DNA of 33,130 bases from a bacterium (GTDB lineage Bacteria; Desulfobacterota; Binatia; HRBIN30; CADEER01), in NCBI GenBank assembly GCA_030430165.1, contig JAUIGL010000072.1, forward strand, positions 1-33,130, read 5' to 3'. The notes under the pieces are model-generated. The model ran no database searches. It had not been told where the DNA came from and was given only the letters and a program-made list of their open reading frames with translations. The position numbers were made by a program, and so were the translations under genes. Below are positions 1-8,766 of the stretch, piece by piece (position 1 is the first letter of the stretch; each line of letters begins with the position of its first letter).

Positions 1-1
1 G

Positions 2-817
2 ACCCCGACCGATACGCCGACGGACACGCCGACGGATACACCCACGGAGACGCCGACTCAGACACCGACAGATACTCCGACAGACACGCCGACGGAGACT
101 CCGACCGATACCCCCACCAACACTCCGACGGACACTCCCACGGACACACCGACTCAGACGCCGACCGACACTCCCACGAACACGCCAACGGATACTCCGA
201 CCGATACGCCCACGAACACTCCGACCGACACACCAACGGAGACTCCGACCCAGACGCCGACAGACACTCCCACAGACACGCCAACGGATACTCCGACCGA
301 CACACCAACGGAGACTCCGACCGATACGCCCACGAACACTCCGACCGACACACCAACGGAGACTCCGACCCAGACGCCCACAGACACGCCGACCGATACC
401 CCAACGGACACGCCGACAGACACGCCGACGGAGACGCCGACTCAGACGCCGACCGACACACCGACGGACACGCCGACGCAGACTCCGACCGATACGCCCA
501 CGCAGACGCCGACAGACACTCCGACCGACACTCCCACGGAGACACCGACTCAGACGCCGACCGATACCCCCACCGACACGCCCACGAACACTCCGACCGA
601 CACGCCGACGGAGACGCCGACGAGCACGCCGACCGACACACCGACGGAGACGCCGACGAGCACACCGACCGACACGCCGACGGAGACGCCGACCGACACG
701 CCAACGCAGACCGCGACGGATACTCCGACCGACACGCCAACCGCGACGGCCACGGACACCCCGACGGACACGCCGACGGATACACCCACGGAGACTCCGA
801 CGCAGACGCCGACTCCG
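2..817 (+). repeat. 12-bp coding tandem repeat (about 68 units)
   Basis: About 68 head-to-tail 12-bp units of the form ACN-CCN-ACN-GAN encode Thr-Pro-Thr-Asp/Glu, with some Gln, Asn, Ser and Ala substitutions. The frame never slips over more than 800 bp. Third positions vary freely (ccg, ccc, cca; acg, aca, acc, act), so the protein sequence is conserved better than the DNA. That points to selection on the protein rather than recent slippage. Confidence 0.95.
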
Positions 818-1291
818 TTCAACGATCTCTTCGTCGACAAGGTGCCCGATACCGACAGCGTCGATCCCGGGCAAACCATCGTCTACACGATCATGTACGG
901 AAACGGCGGCAACCAGCAGGCGCTTCAGGTCACCCTGATCGAGACGGTCCCCGTACACACCACCTTCACCGCGGCGGCCAGCTCGGCCGGATGGTCGTGC
1001 CCCGACGGCAGCCCGGGAGGAACCGAGTGCGTGTTCGACATCGGGACGCTCGAGCCCGGCGAGGAGGGCTCCGAGCTATTCGCGGTGACCGTCAACGACC
1101 CCGCGCCCGCGATGGTGGTCAATCTCGTGCGCATCAGCGACGTCGACGGTACCGAGGATGACGACACCGAGACGATCGGCGACACACCGCCGGCGCCGGC
1201 GCCGGCTCTGGGTCCGCTCGGCTCGTTCGCAGCCTTGCTCGCCCTGCTGGGGGTCGGCTTCGCCGCGACGCGTCGGCGGCGCGCGATCTGA
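2..1291 (+). CDS. Surface protein with Thr-Pro stalk (5' partial)
   Basis: This reading frame is open from the left edge of the window, so the N-terminus is missing. The first ~272 visible residues are a continuous Thr-Pro-Thr-x repeat, where x is mostly Asp or Glu and sometimes Gln, Asn or Ser. It is probably an extended, extracellular, mucin-like stalk. A beta-sandwich of the DUF11 type follows (motif [15 protein letters not shown], then ETVP and a Cys pair). The protein ends with [11 protein letters not shown], a ~16-residue hydrophobic segment and a run of Arg, the layout of PEP-CTERM/IPTL-CTERM-like sorting tails. I infer a cell-surface or exported protein whose tail is processed at the envelope. 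The opposite strand of the stalk also reads open as Val-Gly repeats, but that is a by-product of the 12-bp repeat. The next gene starts 20 bp downstream. Confidence 0.85.
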   Translation, partial: TPTDTPTDTPTDTPTETPTQTPTDTPTDTPTETPTDTPTNTPTDTPTDTPTQTPTDTPTNTPTDTPTDTPTNTPTDTPTETPTQTPTDTPTDTPTDTPTDTPTETPTDTPTNTPTDTPTETPTQTPTDTPTDTPTDTPTDTPTETPTQTPTDTPTDTPTQTPTDTPTQTPTDTPTDTPTETPTQTPTDTPTDTPTNTPTDTPTETPTSTPTDTPTETPTSTPTDTPTETPTDTPTQTATDTPTDTPTATATDTPTDTPTDTPTETPTQTPTPFNDLFVDKVPDTDSVDPGQTIVYTIMYGNGGNQQALQVTLIETVPVHTTFTAAASSAGWSCPDGSPGGTECVFDIGTLEPGEEGSELFAVTVNDPAPAMVVNLVRISDVDGTEDDDTETIGDTPPAPAPALGPLGSFAALLALLGVGFAATRRRRAI

Positions 1292-1311
1292 ACGGAACGA
1301 TCCGGCCCCAG

Positions 1312-2253
1312 ATGATGAGAACACCGTGCCTTCGGCTGCGAGCGGTGGCCGCAATCGCCCTGGCCGCGCTCTTGACCATCTCGAGCGGCTGCGGCAGCGA
1401 CGACGACGGCGGCACAGGGCACGGCGACCAGCCGGCTTCGACGCTACTCGATCTGAGCGGCATGGCGTGGGTCGGCGGCGACCAGTTCGTCGCCGTCCAC
1501 GACGCCAAGAACCCGGGCGAGCTCGACCGAGCGAGAGTCAGCGTGTTGACCCTGGCGAGTGGGCCGGAGGGGACCTTGTTCCGCGATGTGGACCTGGATT
1601 GGCCCGACGTCCTCGGTCCGTCGAGCGACCTGGAGAGCGCCACCAGCATCCCGGGCCGCGACCAGTTGCTCTTCGCCGAGAGCGGCGACGACGGCAATCC
1701 CGACTACCGACGCATCTTTCTTGCCGAATGGGACGGGGCGCGGTTGACGATCACCGACTTCACCTTCTGGCCGGTCGACATCTTCAACGTCGAGGCGATC
1801 GCCATTGCTCGGCTGCAAGACGAGTACTTCTTCACCTACGCCGAACGCGCTGAGGGAGAGCCTGCGACCGAGATTCGCTGGGCCAGCTTCGACCCCGACA
1901 CCCTTCAGTTCGGCGCGTTTCGCGGCGTCCAACTGGACAACCCCGATCCCGCCGGCGCCAACCGCCCGCTCGTCGGGATGGACGTCGACAGCGACGGCAA
2001 CGTCTACATCGTCAGCGCCTTCGACCCCGACGTCGACGGCGGCCCGTTCCGCAGCTCCGTGTTTCTGGTCGGCCAGTTCGACCGAACCGACGACGCCGCC
2101 GAGTTGCTACTCGACCCCGAGCCGACGCTGCTCGCCCGGGTGGACGGCTTCAAGACCGAGAGCGTCGTGGTGCGCGAGATCGGCGGACAACGCCAACTGC
2201 TGATCGGCACCGACGACGAGGACCTCGGCAACGTTCTGCGTCCGCTGCCCTAG
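1312..2253 (+). CDS. Lipoprotein, possible beta-propeller (phytase-esterase-like)
   Basis: 313 residues. An N-terminal Arg-containing segment, a hydrophobic stretch (AVAAIALAALLTISSG) and Cys27 make a plausible lipoprotein signal, followed by an acidic Asp/Gly linker. The mature part contains repeated strand-like motifs: DLSGMAW, SSDLESATSI, FAESGDDG, DIFNVEAIAI and GMDVDSDGNVYIVSA. These resemble the esterase-like phytase and SdiA-regulated six-bladed propeller families. I see no certain catalytic residue, so the assignment is structural only. An ATG three bases downstream (1315) is an equally good start. It follows the stalk protein closely and may be co-transcribed with it. Confidence 0.7.
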   Translation: MMRTPCLRLRAVAAIALAALLTISSGCGSDDDGGTGHGDQPASTLLDLSGMAWVGGDQFVAVHDAKNPGELDRARVSVLTLASGPEGTLFRDVDLDWPDVLGPSSDLESATSIPGRDQLLFAESGDDGNPDYRRIFLAEWDGARLTITDFTFWPVDIFNVEAIAIARLQDEYFFTYAERAEGEPATEIRWASFDPDTLQFGAFRGVQLDNPDPAGANRPLVGMDVDSDGNVYIVSAFDPDVDGGPFRSSVFLVGQFDRTDDAAELLLDPEPTLLARVDGFKTESVVVREIGGQRQLLIGTDDEDLGNVLRPLP

Positions 2254-2344
2254 CCGCCGCCGAGCGACGCCCGCTCCGCCGCCACGCCAACGGGCTCCGC
2301 ACCGTGTTTGATGCACGTCCGTCCGCGTGGGATAGATCCCGGCG

Positions 2345-3982
2345 ATGGCCGATATCGACGGAGGCAGGGTCGCCGCGCGACAACTGAAACGGGCTGGGAT
2401 CGACACCGTCTTCGGAGTCGTCGCCGGTCCGATGATCGAGGTTCTCGCCGGGGCGCAGGCCGAAGGGTTGCGCGTCATCGGTTGTCGCCACGAGATGAAC
2501 GGCGGTTGCGCCGCCTCGGCCTGGGGCTACCAGAAAAAGCTGCCGGGGGTGCTGGTGGTCGGCTCGGGCCCGGCGGCGACCAACGCAATCACCCCGCTCT
2601 ACGTTGCCACCGAGAGCTCGATGCCGCTGGTGGTCCTCGGCGGCTCGGCTTTCGCCGGCACGCGCGGCGTCGGCGGCTTTCAGGAGGCCGATCAAGTCGC
2701 GCTGACCAAGCCGGCCTGCAAGTGGACGGGACGGGTCGACAGCACGGAACGGATCGGCGAGTGGATCCACCTCGCCCTCGGCAAGGCCGCAAACGGGCGG
2801 CCTGGCGGCGTCTATCTCGATTTCCCGGGCGAATTGGTCGCCAACAAGATCGACGAGACAACCGCGGTGCTGCGCGATGCTCCGCGCATCGCCGACCCGG
2901 CGCCGGACGACGCGGCGATCGACGAGCTCGCCGACGCCATCGCCGGCGCCGAGCGACCGCTGCTGGTCGTCGGCAAGGGCGCCGCGTGGGCCGACGCCGG
3001 CCAGGCCCTGACCGGGCTCGCCGACCTCGGAATTCCGTACGTCTGCTCGCCGATGGCGCGCGGCACCATCGCCGACGACCACCCCAGCTTCGCCAATGCG
3101 GCGCGCTCGCAAGCCCTCGGCAACGCCGACGTCGTGGTCATGATCGGCGGCCGCTTCAACTGGATCTTCGGCCTCGGCCGCCGGCTCGCCGACGATGCAA
3201 AGGTCTTCCACATCGACGTTGCCGCCGAGGAAGGCTTCTCCGGCGCCAACGTGCACATGCTGATCACCGCCGATGCGCGCCTCGCGGCGCAGGCGCTGCT
3301 CGAGAGGCTGCGCGGGCGCGAGCTGCGCAGCGGCGCCGATCAATGGCGGGCACAGCTGGCAGAGAAACAGGCCGACAACGAAGCCGGCCTGCGCTCGGCC
3401 CTGGACGACGAACGCACACCGATCAACCCCTACCGCCTGGTGCGCGAAGTACGCGACGCCCTGCCGCGCGACGCGATCGTCACCACCGAAGGCGAGACCA
3501 TCATGGGCATCTGCCGCGCCCTGCTGCCGAACTATGCAAACCGTTCGCGGATGAACGCCGGCACCACCGGATGCATGGGAGTCAGCGCCCCCTACGCGCT
3601 CGGCGCCAAGCTCGCCTGTCCGGACCGACCGGTGGTGGCAGTGCTCGGCGACTACGCCTTCGGCGCCGCGCCGATGCTGGTCGAGACCGCGGCCCGGGTC
3701 GGCGCGGCACCGGTATTCGTCGTTGCCAACAACGAGGGTATCGCCGGCCATATGATCCAGGACTTCATGCTGCCGCCCGATTCGCCGAAGATCGCCAGTC
3801 TGCTACCGGCGCGTTACGAGAAGCTCGCCGAGATGGTCGACGGCCACGCCGAGTACGTCGAGCGCCCGGAGGAGATCCGCCCCGCCCTCGACCGCGCCCT
3901 CGCCGCCGATCGAGTCGCCGTGGTCCACGCCCGCATCGACCCCAAAGCACGCCGACTTTCCGGCTCGAATTACCTGCAGTAG
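2345..3982 (+). CDS. ThDP-dependent 2-hydroxyacyl-CoA lyase / oxalyl-CoA decarboxylase family
   Basis: 545 residues, the normal size for the acetolactate-synthase superfamily, with all three domains. The N-terminal PYR domain carries the activating Glu50 (CRHEMNGG). The central domain has the PMARGTIADDHP signature typical of 2-hydroxyacyl-CoA lyases and oxalyl-CoA decarboxylases. The C-terminal domain has the metal/ThDP motif starting GDYAFG at 435 and closing with NN at 462-463; the third Gly of GDG is Tyr here, a position that also varies in this subfamily. The enzyme would cleave (or run in reverse to form) a C-C bond next to a CoA thioester. A CoA-transferase follows 210 bp downstream, as in oxc/frc loci, but the surrounding genes favour a larger hydroxyacyl-CoA substrate over oxalate. 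No clear ribosome-binding site is visible. Confidence 0.8.
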   Translation: MADIDGGRVAARQLKRAGIDTVFGVVAGPMIEVLAGAQAEGLRVIGCRHEMNGGCAASAWGYQKKLPGVLVVGSGPAATNAITPLYVATESSMPLVVLGGSAFAGTRGVGGFQEADQVALTKPACKWTGRVDSTERIGEWIHLALGKAANGRPGGVYLDFPGELVANKIDETTAVLRDAPRIADPAPDDAAIDELADAIAGAERPLLVVGKGAAWADAGQALTGLADLGIPYVCSPMARGTIADDHPSFANAARSQALGNADVVVMIGGRFNWIFGLGRRLADDAKVFHIDVAAEEGFSGANVHMLITADARLAAQALLERLRGRELRSGADQWRAQLAEKQADNEAGLRSALDDERTPINPYRLVREVRDALPRDAIVTTEGETIMGICRALLPNYANRSRMNAGTTGCMGVSAPYALGAKLACPDRPVVAVLGDYAFGAAPMLVETAARVGAAPVFVVANNEGIAGHMIQDFMLPPDSPKIASLLPARYEKLAEMVDGHAEYVERPEEIRPALDRALAADRVAVVHARIDPKARRLSGSNYLQ

Positions 3983-3988
3983 AAAATT

Positions 3989-4175
3989 TAGCCGCAGATC
4001 TCCGCAGATGAACGCTGATAAAATTGGGCAAACCACGGATGAACACGGATAAACACGGCGCCTACTCGGGCCACGAATCTGAAATTAGTTCACCATCCGT
4101 GTGTATCCGTGTTCATCCGTGTCTCAATTCTCGACCGATTCCCATCAGCGTTCATCTGCGTTGATCTGCGGCTAG
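3989..4175. repeat. Nested inverted-repeat element, CGCAGAT/CACGGAT family, copy 1
   Basis: The element has an outer pair of arms (3989-4019 and 4144-4175) built from ~10-bp repeats around CCGCAGATGAACG. It also has an inner pair (4032-4058 and 4093-4122) built from repeats of CACGGATGAA. Each arm is an imperfect tandem repeat and the two sides are reverse complements. It fills the gap between the lyase and the CoA-transferase; the right outer arm ends just before that gene's ribosome-binding site. Related copies are at 27241-27409 and 31113-31200. Confidence 0.9.
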
Positions 4176-4192
4176 AAAAAGGAGGCCCCCGC

Positions 4193-5404
4193 ATGCCCGC
4201 ACCTCTAGACGGTATTCGCGTTCTCGACTGGACGATCTGGCAACAGGGTCCGGTGTGCTCGGTGATGCTCGGCGACATGGGCGCCGAGGTGATCAAGATC
4301 GAGGAGCGGGAGTCGGGCGATCCTGGGCGTCACTTGTTTGCGATCGGTGGCGAATCGCTCGCGGAAAAGCCGAACTTCTACTTCGAGGCGAACAACCGCA
4401 ACAAGAAGAGCATCACCCTCGACCTGAAGAGTCCCGAGGGCGTGCAGATCGTCCACGAGCTGGTCGCCAAGTCGGACGTCTTCGTGCAGAATTTTCGCAA
4501 GGGCGTCGCCGACCGGCTCGGACTCGGCTACCAGCAGCTACGCGAGATCAACCCGAAGCTGATCTACGCCAGCGCGACCGGCTACGGCCCCAAGGGACCC
4601 GACAGCGGTGATCCGTCGTTCGACTACCTCGGCATCGCTCGGTCGGGAATCATGCTCGCCGCCGGCGAACCGGGAATGCCGCCGATGGCCGTCGGCGGTG
4701 GCATCGCCGATCAGATGGGCGCGATCATGATGGCGTACGGCGTCATGGCGGCACTGGTGGCGCGCGAGCGCTTCGGCGTCGGCCAGGAGGTGAACGCATC
4801 GCACCTCGGTTCGATGGCGTGGCTGCAGGGCCTGTCGCTGTCGTGCATGCTGATGGCGGGCTTCCCCTTCGGCCGCACCGAGCGCAAGACCGCCGGCAAT
4901 CCGCTGTGGAACCACTACGAGTGCGGCGACGGCAAGTGGTTGGCGCTGGCCATGCTTCAGGCCGACCGCTACTTCGGCGACCTGGTGCGCGCGCTCGGCA
5001 AGCCCGAGATGGCCGACGACCCGCGTTTCGCCAACGCCCTCGAACGCAGCCAGAACGCCGCTGCCTGCATCGTCGAGCTCGACGCCGCCTTCGCCGCAAA
5101 GCCGCGCGACGAGTGGATCGAGCACCTGCGCGACGCGCCCGGCGACTTCATCGTCACCGTCGTCAACGGCATCGAGGACCTGCCCAACGACCCGCAGATG
5201 CTCGCCAACGACTACATCGTCGACGTCGAGCATCCGTCCGGCACGATCAAGAACGTCGGCGTCCCGGTCGGCCTCAGCGAAACCCCGGGATCGATCCGCT
5301 CGGTAGCGCCGGAGTTCGGCCAGCACAGCGAGCTGATCCTCAACGAGATCCTCGGCTACGACTGGGAAAAGATCGGCGAGCTGCGCGAGAAAGGGGTGTT
5401 GTAA
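4193..5404 (+). CDS. Family III CoA-transferase (CaiB/BaiF)
   Basis: 403 residues from the ATG at 4193. A strong AAGGAGG sits 9-10 bases upstream, whereas longer in-frame starts would run through the repeat element. Family III features are clear: an N-terminal Rossmann-like segment (LDGIRVLDWT...GDMGAEVIKIE), NNRNKKSITLDLK, and SATGYGPKGP followed by the catalytic Asp144 (SFDYLGIARSG). That Asp forms the aspartyl-CoA anhydride in formyl-CoA transferase. It would move CoA between carboxylic acids in the cytosol without ATP. The adjacent lyase suggests it activates that enzyme's substrate or recycles its product's CoA. The true acids cannot be read from the sequence. Confidence 0.88.
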   Translation: MPAPLDGIRVLDWTIWQQGPVCSVMLGDMGAEVIKIEERESGDPGRHLFAIGGESLAEKPNFYFEANNRNKKSITLDLKSPEGVQIVHELVAKSDVFVQNFRKGVADRLGLGYQQLREINPKLIYASATGYGPKGPDSGDPSFDYLGIARSGIMLAAGEPGMPPMAVGGGIADQMGAIMMAYGVMAALVARERFGVGQEVNASHLGSMAWLQGLSLSCMLMAGFPFGRTERKTAGNPLWNHYECGDGKWLALAMLQADRYFGDLVRALGKPEMADDPRFANALERSQNAAACIVELDAAFAAKPRDEWIEHLRDAPGDFIVTVVNGIEDLPNDPQMLANDYIVDVEHPSGTIKNVGVPVGLSETPGSIRSVAPEFGQHSELILNEILGYDWEKIGELREKGVL

Positions 5405-5427
5405 CGTCGGGCAACGGGCTTCAACTG

Positions 5428-5898
5428 AACAACGCGAAGGAGCGAAGGAGCAAAGGAGCCAAGCCGCTAGGTGCGTCGGCTACGCCGACGTCGTCAGAGA
5501 CTCCCTCTCCTCAATCCTCCCCCATAGGGGGAGGAAGTCCTGAACTTCTCCCCCTGCGGGGGAGATGCCCCGGCAGGGGCAGAGAGGGCGATCAAATGAC
5601 TTCGCCGCAAGCGGCGAAGCACCCCCGATGCGAAATCGGCCTTGTCGATTTCCGAACCCGAACTTCTCCCCCTGCGGGGGAGATGCCCCGGCAGGGGCAG
5701 AGAGGGCGATCAAATGACTTCGCCGCGAGGCGAAGCACCCCCGATGCGAAATCGGCCTTGTCGATTTCCGAACCCGAACTTCTCCCCCTGCGGGGGAGAT
5801 GCCCCGGCAGGGGCAGAGAGGGCGATCAAATGACTTCGCCGCGAGGCGAAGCACCACTCCATCTTTGCTCCTTCGCTCTTTAGCTCCTTGGCGTTGTT
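5428..5898. repeat. Composite inverted repeat enclosing 2.7 tandem 117-bp units
   Basis: The outer arms (5428-5460 and 5863-5898) are reverse complements made of repeats of GAAGGAGC and begin and end with AACAACGC/GTTGTT. Between them lie tandem units starting at 5543, 5661 and 5777 (periods 118 and 116 bp; the third is cut at 5855). Each unit is itself a string of hairpins: a CCCCC-TGC-GGGGG stem, a GCCCC-GGCA-GGGGC stem, a CTTCGCC/GGCGAAG stem and a GAAATCG/CGATTTC stem. A TAC-loop hairpin is at 5474-5490. Short open frames across it on both strands are repeat artefacts. This accounts for the whole 524-bp gap between genes. Confidence 0.9.
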
Positions 5899-5928
5899 CG
5901 TTTCTCTGAAACCCCGAAAACCCAACCG

Positions 5929-6711
5929 TCAAGGATGCTGGCTACTCACCGCCACCACCTCACCCGTCATGTACGTCGAGTAGTCACTGGCCAGAAACAC
6001 CATCACGTTGGCGACCTCCCAGGGCTCGGCGGCGCGGCCGAAGGCTTCGCGGTCGACGAGATCTTCCAGCAACCCTTCCGGCGTCACCTTCTCGAGGAAC
6101 TTGTGCATCGCCAGGCTCGGCGCCACCGCGTTGATGCGCACGCCGGCTTCGGCGGCTTCCATCGCCGCGCAACGGGTCAGCGCCATCACACCGGCCTTGG
6201 CGGCGGCGTAGTGCGCCTGGCCGGGTTGGGCGCGCCAGCCGAGCACCGAGGCGTTGTTGACGATCACCCCCGCTTGGCGCGGCATCATGTGGCGCATCGC
6301 GGCGCGGGTCATTCGGAAAGTTCCGTTCAGGGTCACGTCGAGCACGACGCTCCACTGCTCGTCGGTCATGTCGACCAGCGGTGAGAAACCGCCCAGCCCG
6401 GCATTGTTGATCAGGACGTCGACATGCCCCAGCTCTGCGGCGGCGGTCGCCCACAGCTTTTGCACGTCGTCCTCGCTGGTGACGTTGCACAAGCAACTCG
6501 CCACCGGATCCTTCGCCGCGCCTGCCAGGTTGTCGACCGCCTCCGCCAGCCGGCGCTCGTGGATGTCGCTGATCATCACTCGCGCGCCTTCCTCGGCGCA
6601 GCGCTTGGCGACGGCGAAGCCGATGCCGGTTCCGGCCGCGGCGGTAATCAGCACGTTCTTGCCCTGCAGCAGATTCTTACCCACCGGATAGTCCGGGGAA
6701 ACTTTGCTCAT
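5929..6711 (-). CDS. ipdF: IpdF-like short-chain dehydrogenase
   Basis: 260 residues with a complete classical SDR core: TAAAGTGIG (23-31) for the cofactor, NNAG (102-105), and the catalytic Ser155-Tyr168-x3-Lys172. Stretches such as ISDIHERRL, NNASVLGWRAQ, HYAAAKAGVMALTRC, FGRAAEPWEVA and the C-terminal TGEVVAVSSQHP match what I remember of mycobacterial IpdF (Rv3559c). That enzyme acts on a hydroxylated C/D-ring intermediate (hydroxy-HIC-CoA) in steroid degradation. The match is from memory and would need an alignment; the fallback is a generic 3-hydroxyacyl-CoA dehydrogenase. AGGAGGGG precedes the ATG. A FadE30-like gene lies upstream on the same strand, echoing the fadE30-ipdF pair of actinobacteria with one gene inserted. 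Confidence 0.78.
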   Translation of the reverse strand: MSKVSPDYPVGKNLLQGKNVLITAAAGTGIGFAVAKRCAEEGARVMISDIHERRLAEAVDNLAGAAKDPVASCLCNVTSEDDVQKLWATAAAELGHVDVLINNAGLGGFSPLVDMTDEQWSVVLDVTLNGTFRMTRAAMRHMMPRQAGVIVNNASVLGWRAQPGQAHYAAAKAGVMALTRCAAMEAAEAGVRINAVAPSLAMHKFLEKVTPEGLLEDLVDREAFGRAAEPWEVANVMVFLASDYSTYMTGEVVAVSSQHP

Positions 6712-6836
6712 CGGGCCCCTCCTGGATCAGGCACTGACTCCATGCCGGGATTGCCGCCCGCGGCATCGACAGCGAGCTTGCAGTGGCCGGGGTGCGACAC
6801 CGGACTGACGAGTATCCTGAGAGATGCCAGGAACAA

Positions 6837-7217
6837 CTAGGCGCGCTCGCGCCGCCGCAGGCGATACAAGCCCGCGCCAACCAGCCCGATCGCCACTGCG
6901 ACGAGCCCGAGCGGCGAGGAAGCGGGGGCCATCGTCGATGACGCGGCATCGGCGCAGGCCGAGACAGCGGAGCACGCAGTGCCGGGGAAGTGCATGGAGC
7001 ACTCCTGGATCTGCGACGTGATGCCGTCCGTGGCCGGGCTCGGACAACTGAGCTCGCAGGCGCGGCCAGCGACATTGTCGGAGCAGGAGACCTGACTCAA
7101 GCAAGTACAGACACAACAGCCTTCGGCACCGGTCGCATCGGCGCTCGGCACCGCCGCAAACGCCAGTACCCCGAGCGAAAAGATCGTAACCAACGAGACT
7201 CGCAATCCTACAACCAT
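6837..7217 (-). CDS. Small Cys-rich exported protein with sorting-like tail
   Basis: 126 residues from the ATG at 7217, which has AAGGAG 7 bases upstream; a longer frame to 7271 lacks such a site. It starts with a signal peptide (hydrophobic LVTIFSLGVLAFAAV, cleavage likely after ADA). A Cys-rich domain follows (CCVCTC, then six further Cys), probably disulfide-bonded outside the cytoplasm. The C-terminus is SSPLGLVAVAIGLVGAGLY then Arg-rich: a PLG motif, a membrane segment and basic residues. The same layout ends the stalk protein at 2-1291. I do not recognise the family. It sits between the ipdF-like and fadE30-like genes, but its envelope location gives no obvious link to them. Confidence 0.68.
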   Translation of the reverse strand: MVVGLRVSLVTIFSLGVLAFAAVPSADATGAEGCCVCTCLSQVSCSDNVAGRACELSCPSPATDGITSQIQECSMHFPGTACSAVSACADAASSTMAPASSPLGLVAVAIGLVGAGLYRLRRRERA

Positions 7218-7282
7218 GGTCTGTCTCCTTCGCGACCCGCCCTGCCTAGCGAACTTGCCGCGCAAACGCAAAAAACTCGGGA

Positions 7283-8473
7283 CTACTTGGTAACCCGCGG
7301 CTCGCGCGGCAGACCCAGCGCGCGCTCGCCGATGATGTTGCGCTGGATCTGGTTGGTACCGGCGTAGATCGTGTCCGAACGGGTGAACAGATACATCCGC
7401 TGCAGCTTCGACAGCTCGTAGGGAGCGCCCTCGGTGATTTCGGCCTCGGCGCCGAGCACGTCCATCGCCAGCTTGCCGAGATCACGATGCCAGGTGGCCC
7501 AATAGAGCTTGGTGATCATACCGGCCGGGCTCAGCTCGTTGCCGTCGAGCACGTTGCTGAGCACGCGCAGCGTGTTGAAGCGCATGATGCGCAGACCGAC
7601 CCAGGCGTCGGCGATGCGTTGGCGCAGGGTCGGGTCGTCGGCCGCGCCGTTCTGATTGGCGATGCGCACGATCTCGTCGAGCTCGTTCTGGAAGTGGAGC
7701 TGCTGACCGAGCGTCGAGGCGCCGCGCTCGAAGGCGAGGGTTCCCATCGCCACCTTCCAGCCGCCGTTGACCGGGCCGACCACGTTGGCGGCGTCGGTGC
7801 GCGCGTCCTCGAAGAACACCTCGCTGAACTCGGAGTCGCCGGTCATCTGCACGATCGGTCGGATCTCGACGCCTTCCTGCTTCATCGGAACGAGCAGGTA
7901 CGAGAGCGACTGGTGGCTCGGTCCGTCCGGGTCGGTGCGACAAACGACGAAGCTCCAGTCCGACCACTGCGCCAGGGAGGTCCACACCTTCTGCCCGTTG
8001 ATGACCCACTGGTCGCCGTCGAGCACTGCCTTGGTCTGCACGTTGGCGAGGTCCGAGCCGGCATTGGGCTCGGAGTACCCCTGACACCAGAGCTCTTCGC
8101 CGCTGACGATCGCCGGCAGAAACCGCTTCTTCTGTTCCTCGGTACCGAAAGCGATCAAGGTCGGCCCGAGCAGCGTCTCGCCGATGTGGCCGACCCGTCC
8201 GGGACCGCCGGCGCGCGCGTACTCCTCGAAGAAGATGACCTGCTGCATCAGCGACAGGTCGCGGCCGCCGTGCTCCTTGGGCCAGCTGACGCAGGTCCAG
8301 CCGCCTTCGGCGAGCCGGCGCTCCCAGGCGCGCCGCTCGTCGAACATCACGTGCTCGTCGCCCGGCCCGCCGCGCCCCTTGAGAGCGGCAAATTCGCCGG
8401 TCAGGTTGTCCGCCATCCAGGCGGCAACCTCGGCGCGGAACTTCTCGTCTTCCTCGGTGAATCTCAGGTCCAT
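7283..8473 (-). CDS. Acyl-CoA dehydrogenase, FadE30-like
   Basis: 396 residues, full length for the family. It shows the FAD/substrate motifs GYSEPNAGSDLA and NGQKVWTS and the C-terminal IQRNIIGERALGLPREP. The usual catalytic Glu of the YEGT motif is Ala here (IYAGTNQIQ). Glu249 in LAFERGAS aligns with the alternative catalytic Glu of isovaleryl- and long-chain acyl-CoA dehydrogenases, so the enzyme is probably active. The stretch ARAGGPGRVGHIGE and the neighbouring ipdF-like gene make me think of FadE30, which dehydrogenates a steroid C/D-ring acyl-CoA. It would pass electrons to ETF in the cytosol. Substrate identity is inference. Start at ATG 8473, with no strong ribosome-binding site visible. 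Confidence 0.82.
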   Translation of the reverse strand: MDLRFTEEDEKFRAEVAAWMADNLTGEFAALKGRGGPGDEHVMFDERRAWERRLAEGGWTCVSWPKEHGGRDLSLMQQVIFFEEYARAGGPGRVGHIGETLLGPTLIAFGTEEQKKRFLPAIVSGEELWCQGYSEPNAGSDLANVQTKAVLDGDQWVINGQKVWTSLAQWSDWSFVVCRTDPDGPSHQSLSYLLVPMKQEGVEIRPIVQMTGDSEFSEVFFEDARTDAANVVGPVNGGWKVAMGTLAFERGASTLGQQLHFQNELDEIVRIANQNGAADDPTLRQRIADAWVGLRIMRFNTLRVLSNVLDGNELSPAGMITKLYWATWHRDLGKLAMDVLGAEAEITEGAPYELSKLQRMYLFTRSDTIYAGTNQIQRNIIGERALGLPREPRVTK

Positions 8474-8566
8474 CGGCGGTTAGATGACCACAGATGCGAG
8501 CGGATGGAAACGACGGGGCGACTCACTCGAGCGACGCAGACACCACGAGAGGGGGTTCTCGGTTTT

Positions 8567-8661
8567 CTATCCACAGATTACACAGATTTCACAGATTTCT
8601 GGAGTTCAGGTTTCCAGCGAGCCCGAAAAAAATCTGCGTAATCCGCGTAATCTGTGGATAA
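8567..8661. repeat. CACAGATT inverted repeat with DnaA-box-like ends, copy 1
   Basis: The left arm begins CTATCCACAGATT and continues as three 9-bp CACAGATTN repeats. The right arm mirrors it with AATCTGCGT repeats and ends in TGTGGATAA followed by an A-run. The right terminus is an exact reverse complement of TTATCCACA, and the left is one mismatch away. This copy and the next, with flanking sequence, form ~190-bp direct repeats that fill the 440-bp gap between genes. Confidence 0.9.
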
Positions 8662-8766
8662 AAAATGAGCCGTCTGGTCGCGGTGAGGCTAAGAAGTCCC
8701 AGTGATCAACTAGCGGGGCAGCTCACTCAGGCGACACGGGCACCACGAGAGTTGTTTCTCAATTTT

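Noticed and set aside
154..879. Minus-strand open frames of Val-Gly-Val-Ser repeats
   Set aside because: They are the reverse reading of the Thr-Pro stalk repeat. The plus frame continues into a folded domain and a tail; the minus frames do not.
2150..3751. 533-codon minus-strand frame
   Set aside because: It is antisense to the ThDP lyase, with His/Arg/Ala-rich composition and no domain; it arises from high-GC third positions.
5543..5855. CRISPR array
   Set aside because: Units are 116-118 bp without variable spacers; the whole unit repeats, and no cas genes are present.
5480..5932. Short open frames in the 5.4-5.9 kb repeats as genes
   Set aside because: Their residues repeat with the 117-bp unit and differ only where the repeat differs; no start or domain support.
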